DNA of 64,000 bases from Carex sylvatica (GCA_964058845.1 CAXKVR010000036.1:682001-746000); one strand, 5' to 3'. Counted from the stretch's first letter, positions 33,216-46,309 are shown. The notes: a model not told the origin generated them from the letters alone. Numbers and translations: made by a program.

Positions 33216-36200
33216 TCATGATATCGTGTTGGCATTTGTAGGTGAAGTGTCAGTGTCACTTTCTGCAGGTGCTATGCCAACAGCATCACCGACTTGGTCG
33301 TCCTCTTGGTTCATAGAAGGTAAGGCTTCAATATCAATTATCTCATCAGTGTTTGGTTCAACTCTCATTGCGTTAATCTTCTTTGGCCATTTTTTACAGA
33401 GTGACATGGTTGCAAATATTAGTAGACACATAGTGGAAACAACTCCTGTGATGAGAAAAAGGCCCCAGAAGCTGATAAAGTTCAGTCTGTTTGACTCCAC
33501 GGTGATACTACCACTGTTCAGGCAGTTTGAGTCTCCAATCCATTTCTTCTCAATTTGGAGTATTTCATTGCCACCCGTTATGTTGAGGATTGCTCTTGAA
33601 ATGTCGGCGACTAGTGGAGAGCCCTTGGGAAAAGCCTGTCGATAAATTGGAGATCAGAAAGGTAAATATGGTATCCATACTTTAAAGATTAACGAACAAA
33701 GTGAACATGAAGAGAATGCTCCTTTGTTTTAGTTCTTCCCTAATGGTACATAAGATTATGGTGTTGAATAATACCGACTCTTGGTTCTTATCTGCTGAGA
33801 CACAATAACATGCTTATTAATTATCAAGGATTCTTTCTTTAATTAACTACAGGTTGTTGTTGTCATTTTGGGAAGAACATTTTGTATGTGCAAGCACGTT
33901 GATGCAATTAGTGTCTTGCATATGAAAATGAATAATTAATGTTAAACTTACAAATCCAAACCCTGCTGTCTTGTAAATCGGTCCAACCATAGTATATGAC
34001 TTGCAATTTCTGGCTAGGAACAATTTGATGTAGGGCACTTCATGGACGATTGCAGCAACTCCACCATTTGCACTTCCTCTGTCAAGGGCCTCTGCAAATT
34101 CCTCGGGGTAGTAACCTCTCATCTTTGATCTGTCAAAATTGAGCTCCTGAAGCAAGCCCTCCACAAAGGAACCACTTTTATATCCAACATATTCACCGTT
34201 CCTTTGGATATCATAGATGTCAGTTACTGTTGGTTGAAGCTGTTGTACCGTTAGCATGGAGGTTAGACTAGCGGTATAACTCGACGCCAAGACAAGGAGA
34301 ACAAAGAACCATATTATAACAACTATCTTCGATAGGCTGCTCTTTAGCTTCTCTTCTGCAATTTAATTGCAAAATTAGTAGTTTGTTAAGTAATTACAGA
34401 TCTACTAATTATAGTAGCCAATAGATTCAACAGTTCTTATCAGATTAAACAAAATCTGTAGGTATTTTTTAGAACTTTTTCTAGTAAAAAAAACTTTTAC
34501 TTACGATATCCAAACAGTGATAGATGCACTATAGTTCCGAGATATCCTGATAATGAACCCTTGAGGGAAGACCTAATATTTGGCTCCAGTATCAATATGG
34601 CGAAACCTGTGTAGAAAAAAAACGCAAAGCATCCTAGCCATAGATTAGCAGTTAATGGCTTTAAGAAAATGAAAGTACTTTTCTTTATGGCATCTCTAAC
34701 TGGCACAATCATTGCTATTCCTGAGTCGGTGTATGGCACTGAGAAGTCAGCATAGTGTGTACGGTTGTACCTTATTGTAATGTCCCCTATAACTATGTCG
34801 TATTTCTGCAAGAGGAAGCAATTTCTTTAGTCAAAAGGTAATTTTGTGTTTTCAAGTATTGTTCATAGATCAAACAAGTTAGAAAAGTTAAAAAATGAAG
34901 GCTAACTTTTATTATTGCAAGTATATAAATGAGCCCTACAAAAATAATGGATGATAGGGCTCAGACATATATATCATTGCTTGTTAAAAATTGTTAGCTA
35001 ATTGTAATTATCAGTAGGTACTTGAAAAATAGTGCGTCAAATAATATGCATGATAGTAGAGTAGAAATACAGTAGAAATTAATTTAGGAGTGTTTAGAAC
35101 AAATTTAACTTATCAAATGGATTTACTCTTATATATCCACTGAGGTGCGAAGTAGATTAGCAAAAACCTCAATCATATTTAACTATAAATTAATAGCAGC
35201 TGTTGTAAGAATACTAATTATATTATTTGTGATAAAAAAATATTTATCAATATTATAAGGAAATACATACCCCAACATAAACTTGATAGACCAAATCATT
35301 GTAGGTGAGTGAGCTTTCACCAGACGTCCCTCCGAAATGTTCATACTCGAATGGGACTGCATAAGGCAATCGCTTTACAGCTGCTTCAAACACATCAACC
35401 GAGTACCCGCTTGCTCTTGTTGCATTTGTCTGAGGGTCTACCTCCACCTTCATGAACTGGGGATTTCGACCCATTTTAACTCCAACACGTAATTTTGTCC
35501 CACTGACTGGGATTCCCCAGCCCTTGGGCACAACAATTGTTTCCCCTGGCCAGATAACAGGATTTAAATCTCCAGGTGATGTTGAGTAATAACTCTTGTT
35601 GTTGCTTTTATCTTCTTCCCTTGATAATCCTTGTTCCAATCTCCAATATCCAACTTCTCTTATTCCCCTTCCAACAATGTTAATTATTTCAAATGAAGAA
35701 TACTGCAACTGTCCGTTGACTAATTCAAAGTTGCCACTCAATCCTCGAAACTTGATATTGGTTATCGCCTCAAGAAGTTGTGGTCCTTTGGAAAAAACAT
35801 GCATTGGCGGAGGAGCTGTAGAGTTGTCAATTTCGGTATTTTGAACCCCTACTTTTTCGGTTGCCATTGCTAGTGCGTAGATGGTATCATATGCCCATAA
35901 TGCATAGATGCTAGGGTCGTTAGACATTTCTTGGGGATTGTCTTCATGGAATCTCCTTTTCCATCTGGTTGTGAAATTATTCAACTCGTCAGTCTTGTGT
36001 ACATATAGCCGTATGCCTAGAGCCCCCTTCATTGCGTGGGTAACACTTTCATTTAAGGAATCAACCATGTTTGTCACTCCATCTGTCATAATCCATACAT
36101 ACCCTTCACCCATCATACCTATTTCTTTAGCCTTCAAAAATAGATTAGAGGCCAAGGAAGGTGACATGTGTACAACAAAAACCATTGTTTGCATGGTCTG

Positions 36201-37573
36201 CAACTTGTAGAGTTCTTGCTTAATTTGGGCATCAGTTGACAATTTTGATATAAAACTATGGTAAGGGATTTGTACATTGATCTCTTGAAGGGCATCAGCA
36301 AGGAAGGGGAGAATGCCCCGTCCAAAATGAGTATCCTTGTAGATTGGAACTACCTCTGGCCATCCATAGGCTTTGATGAGAGAGGTAATGGTTTTTACCT
36401 GAGCTGCATCATTTATGGTTGTCCTAATAAAGTAGGGCAAATGTATGGAGGAAAGAGTGGGGCTGGTAGCTGAGAATGAAATTACTGGCACGTTGCTTGT
36501 GTTGCCAATTTGAGAGACAATAACAGCTTGTGAGGACTGCTGAGGTCCAATGATGACTTGAGTCGTCTTGTTCTGTAGCAAGTCTAGTGCTGCAAGAAGA
36601 TTAAAGAATTTTAGATCCTAATTTTATAGGGAGTTCAAAATAAAATAAAAAATCAAAAGAGATCTACTTTAGTTTTGTTGATAAAGAAAGTGTAGAATTT
36701 TACTGTGGGATTTGGTTCGAGGGGCATAAAAGGAACTTTTCTCAAAAACAGTTCACTACAAAGGGCACAATGCTCCCTCTTTACTAACTCAATTGCACCA
36801 GTGTTTGCTAGACCTGGGCGGGGTATATGATGAATATTTGCTATAAGTAACTATTTCTGTGGTTACATATATATAATCAATACACCTTGAAATAAATTGG
36901 ATTCCTCTGTTTGTTTCGTTGTCTCTGCTTATCTATATATATGCCTTATCTTTAGTTATGCCTGAAGTGGTACATGTTTCAATATATAATCAACATTTAT
37001 TAATAATTTATTATGGGTAAAAGAATTGATCTTTTAATTATAGTTTATCTAATTAAATTTGAATAGGAAAATAATGTACAAAGAATAAATGGAACTGTGG
37101 CAACAGAAGCATGCCAAGAAATGGGCTAATGGATTTCAATAAGGTTTTTATTTTTGTACAATTATTTTGCCTATTTAACTATGCATGACCATTGACTATT
37201 TTTTACCAGAATGACCAATTTTGATGACTATTTTTATAAACTATGAATATTTTACATCAAAATAGAAGTATACTATTTCACACAATCACTAAAAATAATT
37301 GAACATTTATATTGATCAGTCACCTGCTAATGTAGCCTTGAGATTGTCCTTGTTGGAATCTCTGGTATAGAGCACAAGTCTGGTACTATAATTCGAATGT
37401 ATTGTGTAGAAATCTTCCAATGCCATTGTAATGCTGGTTTGTGCTATTTTTCCGAAAAGGGTGTCCATATCGAGTATAACTCCGATTGGCATCTGTGTGT
37501 TTGAATTTTGGGCTGTAACAACTGAAAATAAGATAAAATGGAGGAGAAAAATTAGTGAATTTGGTGTCTCCAT
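33216..37573 (-). CDS. GLR: Glutamate receptor-like channel GLR-A (clade II type)
   Basis: Plant ligand-gated cation channel subunit, expected in plasma or endomembranes, gated by amino acids and passing Ca2+ in known members. Five exons, all GT-AG: 37573-37324, 36589-35271, 34805-34505, 34355-33952, 33635-33216; about 897 aa, normal for the family. The start ATG gives a signal peptide (1-21, LIFLLHFILFSVVTA). The amino-terminal domain spans about 28-440; S1 starts at LRVGV (about 451); GDITI..NR (530-538) carries the conserved ligand-site Arg. M1 is about 578-597, the pore segment about 612-624, M3 about 634-657 with SYTASL, and M4 about 813-835. The tail is acidic. Odd: the pore/M2 segment GTIVHLSLFGYQ is four residues shorter than in GLR-C/D and lacks their FSTLVFAHR. 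No lesions seen. Upstream lie a TATA-like site and a W-box palindrome. Confidence 0.9.
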
Positions 37574-37609
37574 TTTAATACATGGTACAATCTTCTCTGT
37601 ATGTCCGCT

Positions 37610-37619
37610 CTATTTGTAG
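37610..37619 (-). promoter_or_regulatory. TATA-like box of GLR-A
   Basis: CTACAAATA on the gene strand, about 40 nt upstream of the ATG. The equivalent position in GLR-B has a better TATATATAG box. Confidence 0.4.
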
Positions 37620-37653
37620 GCTTCATATGTATTATTTATTGTAACTTCATGAG

Positions 37654-37672
37654 TTTACTTTGACAAAGTCAA
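37654..37672 (-). promoter_or_regulatory. Conserved W-box palindrome upstream of GLR-A
   Basis: TTGACTTTGTCAAAGTAAA on the gene strand, containing the W-box TTGACT (bound by WRKY factors) fused to the palindrome CTTTGTCAAAG. The same 19-mer is kept at 38628-38646 and 46310-46328 while surrounding DNA varies. Confidence 0.5.
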
Positions 37673-38505
37673 CGAAGGACATGTAGCTAACGTATGTATA
37701 CAGAAAAAAATATTTATGTTGGGATAGTCGTTCAAGAAAAAAAAATACAATATTATCATTAAAGAATGGTGATGATTGCAAAATAAAATTTGAAGTCGTT
37801 GACTATCCAATGAACATATTTGGAGCAAAATTTGTGAAATTGACAAAAAATCTATGTTACACCCCAATAATTGAGCAACAAGTTGATAAATGGGTAAGTG
37901 CATGGAAAGATCCTTAATTAGGTCAGTGCTGATAGTGATAACTAAACTAATTCATTGGGGGTGGTAATTGCAGGTTATTTCTCTGGGATTATAAACTGTA
38001 TAGTTTATATTCTGCTCTCTCACATTATTTTGGAGAACCCGGCAGGGGCTGACAAGAGGATTATTAAAACAATCAAGAGACAATTATACATGAAGTACCA
38101 CAAGACAATTGAAATTAAAATTCACTAATGGGATGATATATAGTGGATCCGAATTGAACACTCTTGTACGTAGTTCACTGCTTCCATATCATTCAACATG
38201 CATACAAACACTGGTGTCCTCTCCAGTCTCCACCCTCATTTTCCTTGCCTCCCAATCTCATGTCGTTGCTTGTTAAATGGTTTTGTGATGTTGCACACCA
38301 AAATTTGCGGATAATTTATAGCGAGTCTAATTAATTAAGTTTAATAACACAACAACAACAAGAACAAAAATACAATATTCTAATTAATTTTTCACTAGTT
38401 ATATTCGAGATATTGCAGGAAATATGAGTCCCAAACAATGAAAAGCACCAACAACAACAATAAGTGGTGAGCTAGGTTGTTTGTTCAAGTACACCCTTCT
38501 CTGTA

Positions 38506-39065
38506 TGTGAAGGAGAAACATTAGTACATTTGGTGGGTCCATTTTTACGCATAGTACGTACACTCTTCTGTATGTGGTCTCTATTAATAGGAAGCACACA
38601 TACATATATATATTATAACTTCATGAATTTACTTTGACAAAGTCAAGCAAGGAAAAGGTAGATCTGAGCTTGAGGTAATTGCAGCCTAGTAAGGCACAGA
38701 CCTTGCTGCTTTTAAGTTGGGATAGTCATCACCTCATCATGAAAGAAAATATCGTATTGTTGTTGACTAATTCAAATGAAGAATTGTGATGATTTTAAAT
38801 TATAATTTGAAGTCGTTGACTCTACAATAAACATATTAGGAGCAAAATTTGTTAAATTAAAAATCCATATATGTTGGACCACACTAAATAAATAAATGGG
38901 TAAGTGCATTAATTGAATCAATTAATGCTCCCAGATGACTAAACTAATTCATTAGGGTGGTAATTGCAGGTTACTTTCCTTGGATTATAAACAGTAGAGT
39001 TTACTTTATACTCTCCACTCTCTCACTTCTTTTTGGAGAACTTGGCAGGGGCTGACAAAAGGATT
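38506..39065 (-). pseudogene. Relic 5' end of another GLR gene
   Basis: An ATG at 38542 begins MDPPNVLMFLLHI, clearly related to METPNSLIFLLHF of GLR-A and METPNALIFLLHI of GLR-B. After that the coding sequence is lost. Upstream (38543-39065) the DNA matches the promoter of GLR-A (to about 38080), including the W-box palindrome and a gggtggtaattgcaggtta block. It is what remains of a third tandem copy after a deletion, probably by unequal crossing-over. It cannot make a receptor. Confidence 0.8.
38628..38646 (-). promoter_or_regulatory. Conserved W-box palindrome upstream of the relic GLR
   Basis: Same TTGACTTTGTCAAAGTAAA sequence and spacing (about 85 nt before the ATG) as in GLR-A. Confidence 0.45.
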
Positions 39066-39081
39066 ATTAAAATAAATGAAG

Positions 39082-39345
39082 TAGCAGTCTTAATGTATAG
39101 TCTACGGTGAAAAATAAAGGAAGGTTTATGAGTTTTCATAAGTTTGTTTTTTTATTATTTTTTACCGCTTGACTTTATATTATTTTAATTTAAAAATTTA
39201 AAAATTTGACATGTAAACATACTGCTCGTGAAATTTATCAGTTTCAATAGTTTGGATTCGTTATTTTAAGTCTTTTTGATAGGTTTTGGAACTAAGCTCA
39301 CCTACCAAAAAGGACTTTGTGAGCATAACAACACTAGTTTTACTC
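39082..39345. mobile_element. Diverged half of a type D foldback MITE
   Basis: Matches the right half of the element at 6541-6943: gactttatattattttaatt, acatgtaaacat, ttcggattcgttatttt-like and gtgagcat..aacacta segments in the same order. No intact inverted partner is seen. Confidence 0.5.
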
Positions 39346-39349
39346 ATAG

Positions 39350-40500
39350 GTGCTTTTTAAATAATAGTGGACCTTGAAGAAGGGGGTTCGGTTTTTAAAG
39401 AATAGTGGACACCTAAAAGAGAAATTACCATTTTCAGGTTGATAGTTAACAGCTTAAGGGTTAATGTAGTGTTTTGCTAACGATTTGTGCTTTTTCTAAT
39501 TTTGTTGAAAATATCTATTGACCTGATAACATGATTTACAAATTGAAATTGATGATATGATTGTTAGATAGTGTATAACTAAATTTAAGAAACTATTCAA
39601 AATCCAAATCATCTTATAATTGTAGAAGTTAATGCTAGATTCTCACCATGCAAATAGATGAAAAATCTTGGACATATGTATACAAGGGTCTTTTATAGTT
39701 GATTAATTGATCTGTAAAGTCGTCTTTTTCTCTTAATAATATGTTTGATTGCAACTAATATTTTACTATTTATCATCCTAATACACTATATGTTGCATCA
39801 AATGATGTATCGTTTTTTCTATTGATATTTTTTACTAAAAAGAAAGAAAAATCTTACCGTTGGATTTATAGTTTTATACTATGCATCAATGTTATCAAAA
39901 TCGGACTGGCCATCAACCTGGTTAAATTTCAAGTCAACGATTTACTGATCCAATCGACGAGTTAACATATTTGATTACTGATTTATTTAAATAGTTACAT
40001 ACAAATGAAATATGAGAATTGTTATAAAATATATATTAAAATAATATAATATAAGATAGAATTTAGTTATATTTCAAAATTGACATCTAAATAATGAAAA
40101 GATAGAGCACTTCAAAACTTTTGTATGATAGGGCAAACGCTGTTAATGCCGGCATTTCATGAGAGGCAAAAATGTTGTTGACAAAGACAACATTTGTTTC
40201 TGGATGCGAAACGCTATTAATGCCAGCGTTTGTATGTGAAACGCTCTCAATGTCAGTATTTGTGTTACAGATTCAATTTTTTTGAAAACGTTACAGTAAA
40301 AAAAAGAAAAAGAAGAATCGGTTAATGTATTTTAGAAGATTAACGGGGGTAGAGAGCCATGAGCTGTGCATGTATTGGGCAAGTTGGGTACAGTTCCAAA
40401 ATTGTGATGATAAACAAAAATTAAGCTGTTCAGTTAAACTCAGTTTAACCCTATTTAGCCTCCTCATTACTCTCACCTGTGCAATTAAGCAATGCTTTGA
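39350..40500. other. Non-coding stretch between GLR units
   Basis: No gene. Short repeats of a gaaacgct..taatgccagcgtttg motif occur at about 40135-40260. Confidence 0.5.
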
Positions 40501-41363
40501 GTTCTAGAGCCTACAAAGAAGGGGTTCTGACCCAGATATAGGGCCAGTTCGTCAGAGCAAGCAAGCTCACCTCACAGTGATGATAAAATTGAAGAAGAAA
40601 CAGAGGATGCCCTGGTTTCTCAACAAACCAGGTATGGTTTCTTGGCATTGAGAGGCAAGTAACTAGGACAAGTTGCTGTTTTTTTTTTTTTTTTTTTCAT
40701 GAGCCGTTTGACATATTATCAGGTCTTAAAGTGCAAATCATACACTTTTCATTGACAATTTATATCCATTTGTGTGTCAGCATTTGTATCTTTTAACATT
40801 GTAACAATTTTTTGTTAGGGCTGAATACAATGGGATCTTGGCCTTAATTTCAGTTATTGTCACATAATCTCTCTTCTACTTGAAGAATGGAAAATTGGTC
40901 ATGGAGCATCTTATTATGTTGTTATACCTCTAATCAAGAAACTAAACTCCATACAAGTCTGCTTTGTTGACCAGTAGCAGTCACCTTTGCGCAGTTGGAT
41001 GGCATTGGGATGTGCTCAGCATGTTTATCCTGCCATTGCATCCTGGGACACTGAGGCTAAACGTTATTCATCATGACAATGAGGGGAAATTAAATTATAG
41101 GAGGAAAGCAAATGTAGTAAACTATGTAACTTCTTTGATTATCTGAGTTTATAGAGAATCAAAGTTAAATCACTGGATATAGTTTTTATAGGCTGGCTAA
41201 TGAGAACTATTCATCTGAAAAATTCGGGACACATATATATCACATTAAAATGTACTATCTAACTGGCCAAAGCTTTTATTAATTTACATAGCTGCTTAAG
41301 ATCTGTTGCCACAACCCATAAAAAAATAAAAATAAGTAAAAAAAGCTATATTGAAAGTTTTGA

Positions 41364-44300
41364 TCATGCTATCATGTTGCCATTTGTTGGTGAACTGTCA
41401 CTGTTACTTTCAGCCGGTGATGTACCAACAACATCACTGATTTGGTCTTCCTCTTGGTTCATAGTAGGTAAGGCTTCAGTATCAATTTTCTCATCAGTGC
41501 TCGTTTTGAGGCTCATAATGTTTATCTTCTTTTTCTGTTCTTTACGGAATGACATGGTTGCAAATATTAGTATACAGATTGTGGAAACAACTTCTGTGAT
41601 GAGAAAAAGGCCCCAGAAGCTGTGAAAGTTCAGGCTGTTTGACTCCACGGTGATGATGCCACTGTTCTGGCACTTATTTGAGTATCCTATCCATTTATTC
41701 TCAATTTGGATTATGTCATCCCCATCTGTTATGTTGAGAATTGCTCTTGACATGTCAGTTGCTAGTGGAGAATCCTTGGGGAAAGCCTGTCCATTAATTG
41801 GAGATCAGGAACATAAATATGTTATATATACTTACTATGAGGGTAACAAACAAATTGAACATGAAATTAATGCTCATTTGTTTTAGTTCTTCCCTAGCGG
41901 TACCTCAAGATTATGGTGTTAAATAATACTGACCCTTGATTTTATCTTCTAAGACACAATGTCTTGCTTATTAAATATCAAGGGTTATTGTCTTTTTTGT
42001 AAGAACATTTTGCTTTTGTAAGAATTTGCTTGCAATTAGATAATAGCAGATGAATATACATCTAATTAATGCTAAAACTTACAAATGCAAACCCTGCTGT
42101 CTTGTAAATCGGTCCAACCATAGTATATGACTTGCAACTTTTAGCAAGAAACAACTTGATGTAGGGTATTTCATTGATGATTGCAGCAACTCCTCCATTT
42201 GCACTTCCTTTGTCAAGTGCCTCAGCAAAATCATCACTGGAGTAACCTTTAATCTTTGTTCTGTCAAAGCCGAGCTGCCCAAGCGAGCCCTCCACAAAAG
42301 AACCTCTAATATATCCAACATAGTCACCATTCCTTTTGAGATCATAGATGTCAGTTACTGTTGGTTGAAGCTGTTGTACTGTTAGCATGGAGGTTAGACT
42401 AGCAGTATAACTCGACGCTAATACAAGGAGAACGAAGACCCATATTATAACAACTATCTTCGATAGGTTGTTCTGTAGCTTCTCTTCTGCAATATAATTG
42501 CAAAATTAGTAGTTTGTTAAGTAATTACAGATCTACTAATAATGGTAGCCAATAATTTCAACAGTTCTTTTCAGATTAAAAAAAAATCTCAAGGTATACC
42601 TAGACCATTTTCTAGTAGAAAAGCTTTTACTTACGATATGCAAATAGTGATAGATGCATTATAGTTCCAAGATATCCTGCTAATGAACCCTTGAGGAAGA
42701 CCTAATATTAGGCTCCAGTATCAATATGGCGAAACCTGTGTAGATAAAAAATGCAAAGCTTCCTAGCCATAGATCAGCAGTTAATGGCTTGAAGAAAATG
42801 AATGTACTTTTCTTTACGGCATCCCTAACTGGCACAATCATTGCTACTCCTGAGTCGGTGTATGGCATTGAGAAGTCAGCATAGCGTGTACGGTTGTACC
42901 TTATTGTAATGTCCCCTATAACTATGTCATATTTCTGCAAGAGGAAGCAATTTCTTAAGTCAAATGATATTTGGTGTTTTCAAGTATTGTTCTTAGATCC
43001 AAAGAAGTTAGAAATGTTAAAAATAAAGGCTAACTTTTATTTATTGCATATAAATAAGTCCTACAAAAATAATGGATGATAGGGCACATATATATCTATA
43101 CATTATTGCTTGATTGAAAATGGTTGACTAATTGTAATTATCAGTACATACTTGAAAAGTTGTGCCTCAAATAAATGCATGATAGTAGAGTAGAAATACA
43201 GTAGAAATTTAATTGTGTCTAGAACAAATTTCAAAAAAAAGATTTATCTATGTCATAAGGAGAAACATACCCCAAGATAAACTTGATAGACAAATTCGTT
43301 GTAGGTGCGTGAGCTTTTCTCAGACATTCCTCCAAAATGTTCATACTCGAATGGGACTGCATAAGGCAATTTCTTTATAGCTTCTTCAAACACATCGAGT
43401 ACCCACTTGCTCTTGTTGCATTTGTTTCAGGGTCTATCTCCACCATCATGAACTCGGGATTTGGAGTCATCATTACTCCAACACGTAATTTTTTCCCACT
43501 GACTGGGATTTCCCCACCCTTCGGGACAACAATTGTTTCCCCTGGCCAAATGACAGGATTTAAATCTCCTGGTGATGTTGAATAATATCTCTTCTTCTTG
43601 CTTTCATCTACTACCCTAGATAATCCTTGTTCTTCTCTCCAATATCCAACTACTCTTATACCCCTTCCAACAATATTAATTATTTCGAACGAATAATACT
43701 GCAACTCTCCATTAATTAGTTCAAAGTTGCCACTCAGTCCATGAAACTTGATGTTGGTGATTGCTTCGAGAAGTCGTGGTCCACTGGGAAAGATATGCAG
43801 CGGTGGAGGAACTGTTGAATTATCAATTACAGAATTTTGAACCCCTACTTTTTCTACTGCCATTGCTAGTGCATGGATGGTATCATAAGCCCATAATGCA
43901 TAGATACTAGGGTCATTAGACATTTCTTGGGGATTGTCTTCATGGAATCTCCTTTTTCATCTGGTTGTGAAGTTATTCAGCTCGTCAGTCTTGGGTACAT
44001 ATAGCCGTACACCTAGAGCCCCCTTCATTGCAGTGGTAACAATTTCATTTAATGAATCTACCATGTTTATCACCCCATTTGTCATAATCCATACATATCC
44101 TTCACCCATCATTCCTAATTCTTTGGCCTTCAAAAATAGGTTAGAGCCCAAGGATGATGCACGACCGATCAAGAAATTGGAAAAAGTAACGAAAAGATAG
44201 ATTTGATTTTGAGATCACACAGATTCTCAATTCTTTGATAAAACTGATACATCAAAAACTAACTAACCTCTCCCAAAAGATATGACGTCTGTTTAAATAC

Positions 44301-46239
44301 AAATTCTCAATACATAAATTACATAAAAGATACATAAAAGATCCTAAAAACTCTAAAATTATAAAGAAAGGTCCAAAAGTCCATGAAGGAAGACTCGAAT
44401 CGCGAATCTGAGCCCAAAAATGGGCGAAACAAATCATAGATTTGTTTTGGATCCGGTTTTGGGCTGTGGAGTTTCTGTCAAGATTTCAGCCCGATCTGAC
44501 GGACGGATCAAAAGTTACACCCCTTTTCGTGAAGCATGCGCAGGACCATATTGCATCAAAGGAAGGTAACATGTGTACAACAAAAACCCTTGTTTGCATA
44601 GTCTGTAACTTGTAGAGTTCTTGCTTGATTTAGTCATCAGTTGAAAATTTCGACAATAAGCTACGGTAAGGGATTCGCACATTGATCTATTCAAGGGCAT
44701 CAGCAAGGAAGGAGAGAATTCCCCACCCAAAATCAGTATCTTCATAGATTGGAACGGCCTCTCGCCATCCATAGGCTTCGATTAGAGAGGCAATAGTTTT
44801 TACCTGAGCTGCATCATTTATAGTTGTCCTTACAAAGGAGGGCAAATTTATGTTGGAAAGAGTTGGGCTGGTAGCTGAGAATAAAATTACCGGCACATGA
44901 CTTGTGTTACCGATTTCAGAGACAATAACAGCTTGTGAGGACTTCTGAGGTCCAATGATGATTTCAGTCATCTTGTTCTGTAGCAGGTCTAGTGCTGCAA
45001 GAAGATTAAAGAATTTTAGATCTTAATTTTATAGAAAGTTTAAAAGTCAAGTGCTGAAAGAAGATTAAAGTTGAAAATAAAAGAAATGAGATCTACTTTA
45101 GGTTTGTTGATAAAGAAAGAGTTGACTTTTATAGGGGGATTTTGTTCAAGTTAAAATGGATACTCCCTGCATCAAATCATCAGTACATTTTTTTAACAGG
45201 GATTGAATATTGAAACAGACTTCCTCTTTTCTAACTTAGTGGCACCAGAGTTTGCTAGACCATGGTGGAATAAAAGACCAGAAATGGAGTATTCAAGTAT
45301 GTATCTTTGAAGCCCACATTATCTCGGGGAAGCCCAGTGTTTCAGGCAAGAAAGACAACACTATACTAAATATATTTTACTTCTCTTGTTTATACTCTAC
45401 TGCAGGTCCAAACTGATCATCATTGGCCTAGGAAACAAACAACCTGTATGGAAACTCAACCATGTGTCTTTAAAATAAATTTGTTAAATTATTTTCTGTA
45501 AGTGATTATTTCTGTGGTTACATATATTCAATATATACACGGGGAAATATATTGTAGTCCTCTGTTTGTTTCATTGCCTCTTCTTCTGTATATACATTAT
45601 CTATTTATCTTATGTCAGGCCTGAAGTGCTGTTTCAATAGATAATCAACCTTTATTTATAAGTATTATATGGGCAGATAAGTTAATCTTTCAATTACAGT
45701 TTATCTGATTATATTTTTGGATAGGAAAACAGTGTACACAGAATAAATGGAACTGTGGCCACATAAGCATTCCAACAAATTGTCTTACATATTCTAAGAG
45801 CATTTACTCTGTACAATTATTTTGCGTATTAAACTATGAATCACCATTGTCTTTTTTTAACTAGAATGGCCAATAGTTTGATGACTATTTTTCTAACTAT
45901 GAATATTTAACAATGAAAAAAAAGTTTACTACTTCGCACAACCATTATAAATATTTGTGCATTTATATAAGTTATATATCAATCACCTGCTAATGTAGCC
46001 TTTACATTGTCATTGTTGGAATCTCTGGTATATAGCACAAGTCTGGTACTATAGTTCGAATGTAGTGTGTAGAAGTCTTCCACAGCCATCGCAATGCTTG
46101 ATCGAGCCATTTTGCCCACAAGGGTGTCGAAATCGAGTATAACTCCGACTGGTATCTGTTTGTTTGAATTTTGATGAGCAGTAACAACTGAAAATAAGAT
46201 AATGTGGAGGAGAAATATTAGTGCATTTGGTGTCTCCAT
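41364..46239 (-). pseudogene. GLR: GLR-B, inactivated glutamate receptor-like gene
   Basis: Paralogue of GLR-A with the same five-exon plan: 46239-45987, 44994-43271, 42934-42635, 42486-42083, 41786-41364. Exon 1 is intact (METPNALIFLLH..., signal peptide). Exon 2 carries TAG at 44689-44687, TAA at 44632-44630, a solo LTR at 44155-44558, TGA at 43959-43957 (GLR-A has Trp) and a 4-bp deletion near 43396. Exon 3 has lost one base near 42694 (cttgaggaag versus cttgagggaag in GLR-A), reaching a stop before the pore. Exons 4 and 5 (M3 with SYTASL, S2, M4) stay open. All splice sites are still GT-AG. It shares the shortened pore with GLR-A. It cannot make a full receptor. Confidence 0.92.
44155..44558 (-). 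mobile_element. Solo LTR (404 bp) inside GLR-B exon 2
   Basis: Ends TGATGCA...TGCATCA (TG...CA with 7-bp inverted ends). The 5-bp duplication aagga lies at 44150-44154 and 44559-44563. GLR-A has the uninterrupted site (ccaaggaaggtgac, about 36155), so the insertion followed the A/B split. No internal retrotransposon genes are present. Confidence 0.9.
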
Positions 46240-46270
46240 TTTTATGCATAGCACAGTCTCTGTGTATGTT

Positions 46271-46281
46271 ATCTATATATA
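46271..46281 (-). promoter_or_regulatory. TATA box of GLR-B
   Basis: TATATATAGAT on the gene strand about 35 nt upstream of the ATG at 46239. Confidence 0.5.
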
Positions 46282-46309
46282 GACTGCACATATGTTATAA
46301 CTTCATGAG

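Noticed and set aside
33226..33645. 139-codon plus-strand frame opposite the GLR-A last exon (similar ones opposite GLR-B, C and D)
   Set aside because: Antisense shadow of the real coding strand; it recurs in every paralogue at the same place.
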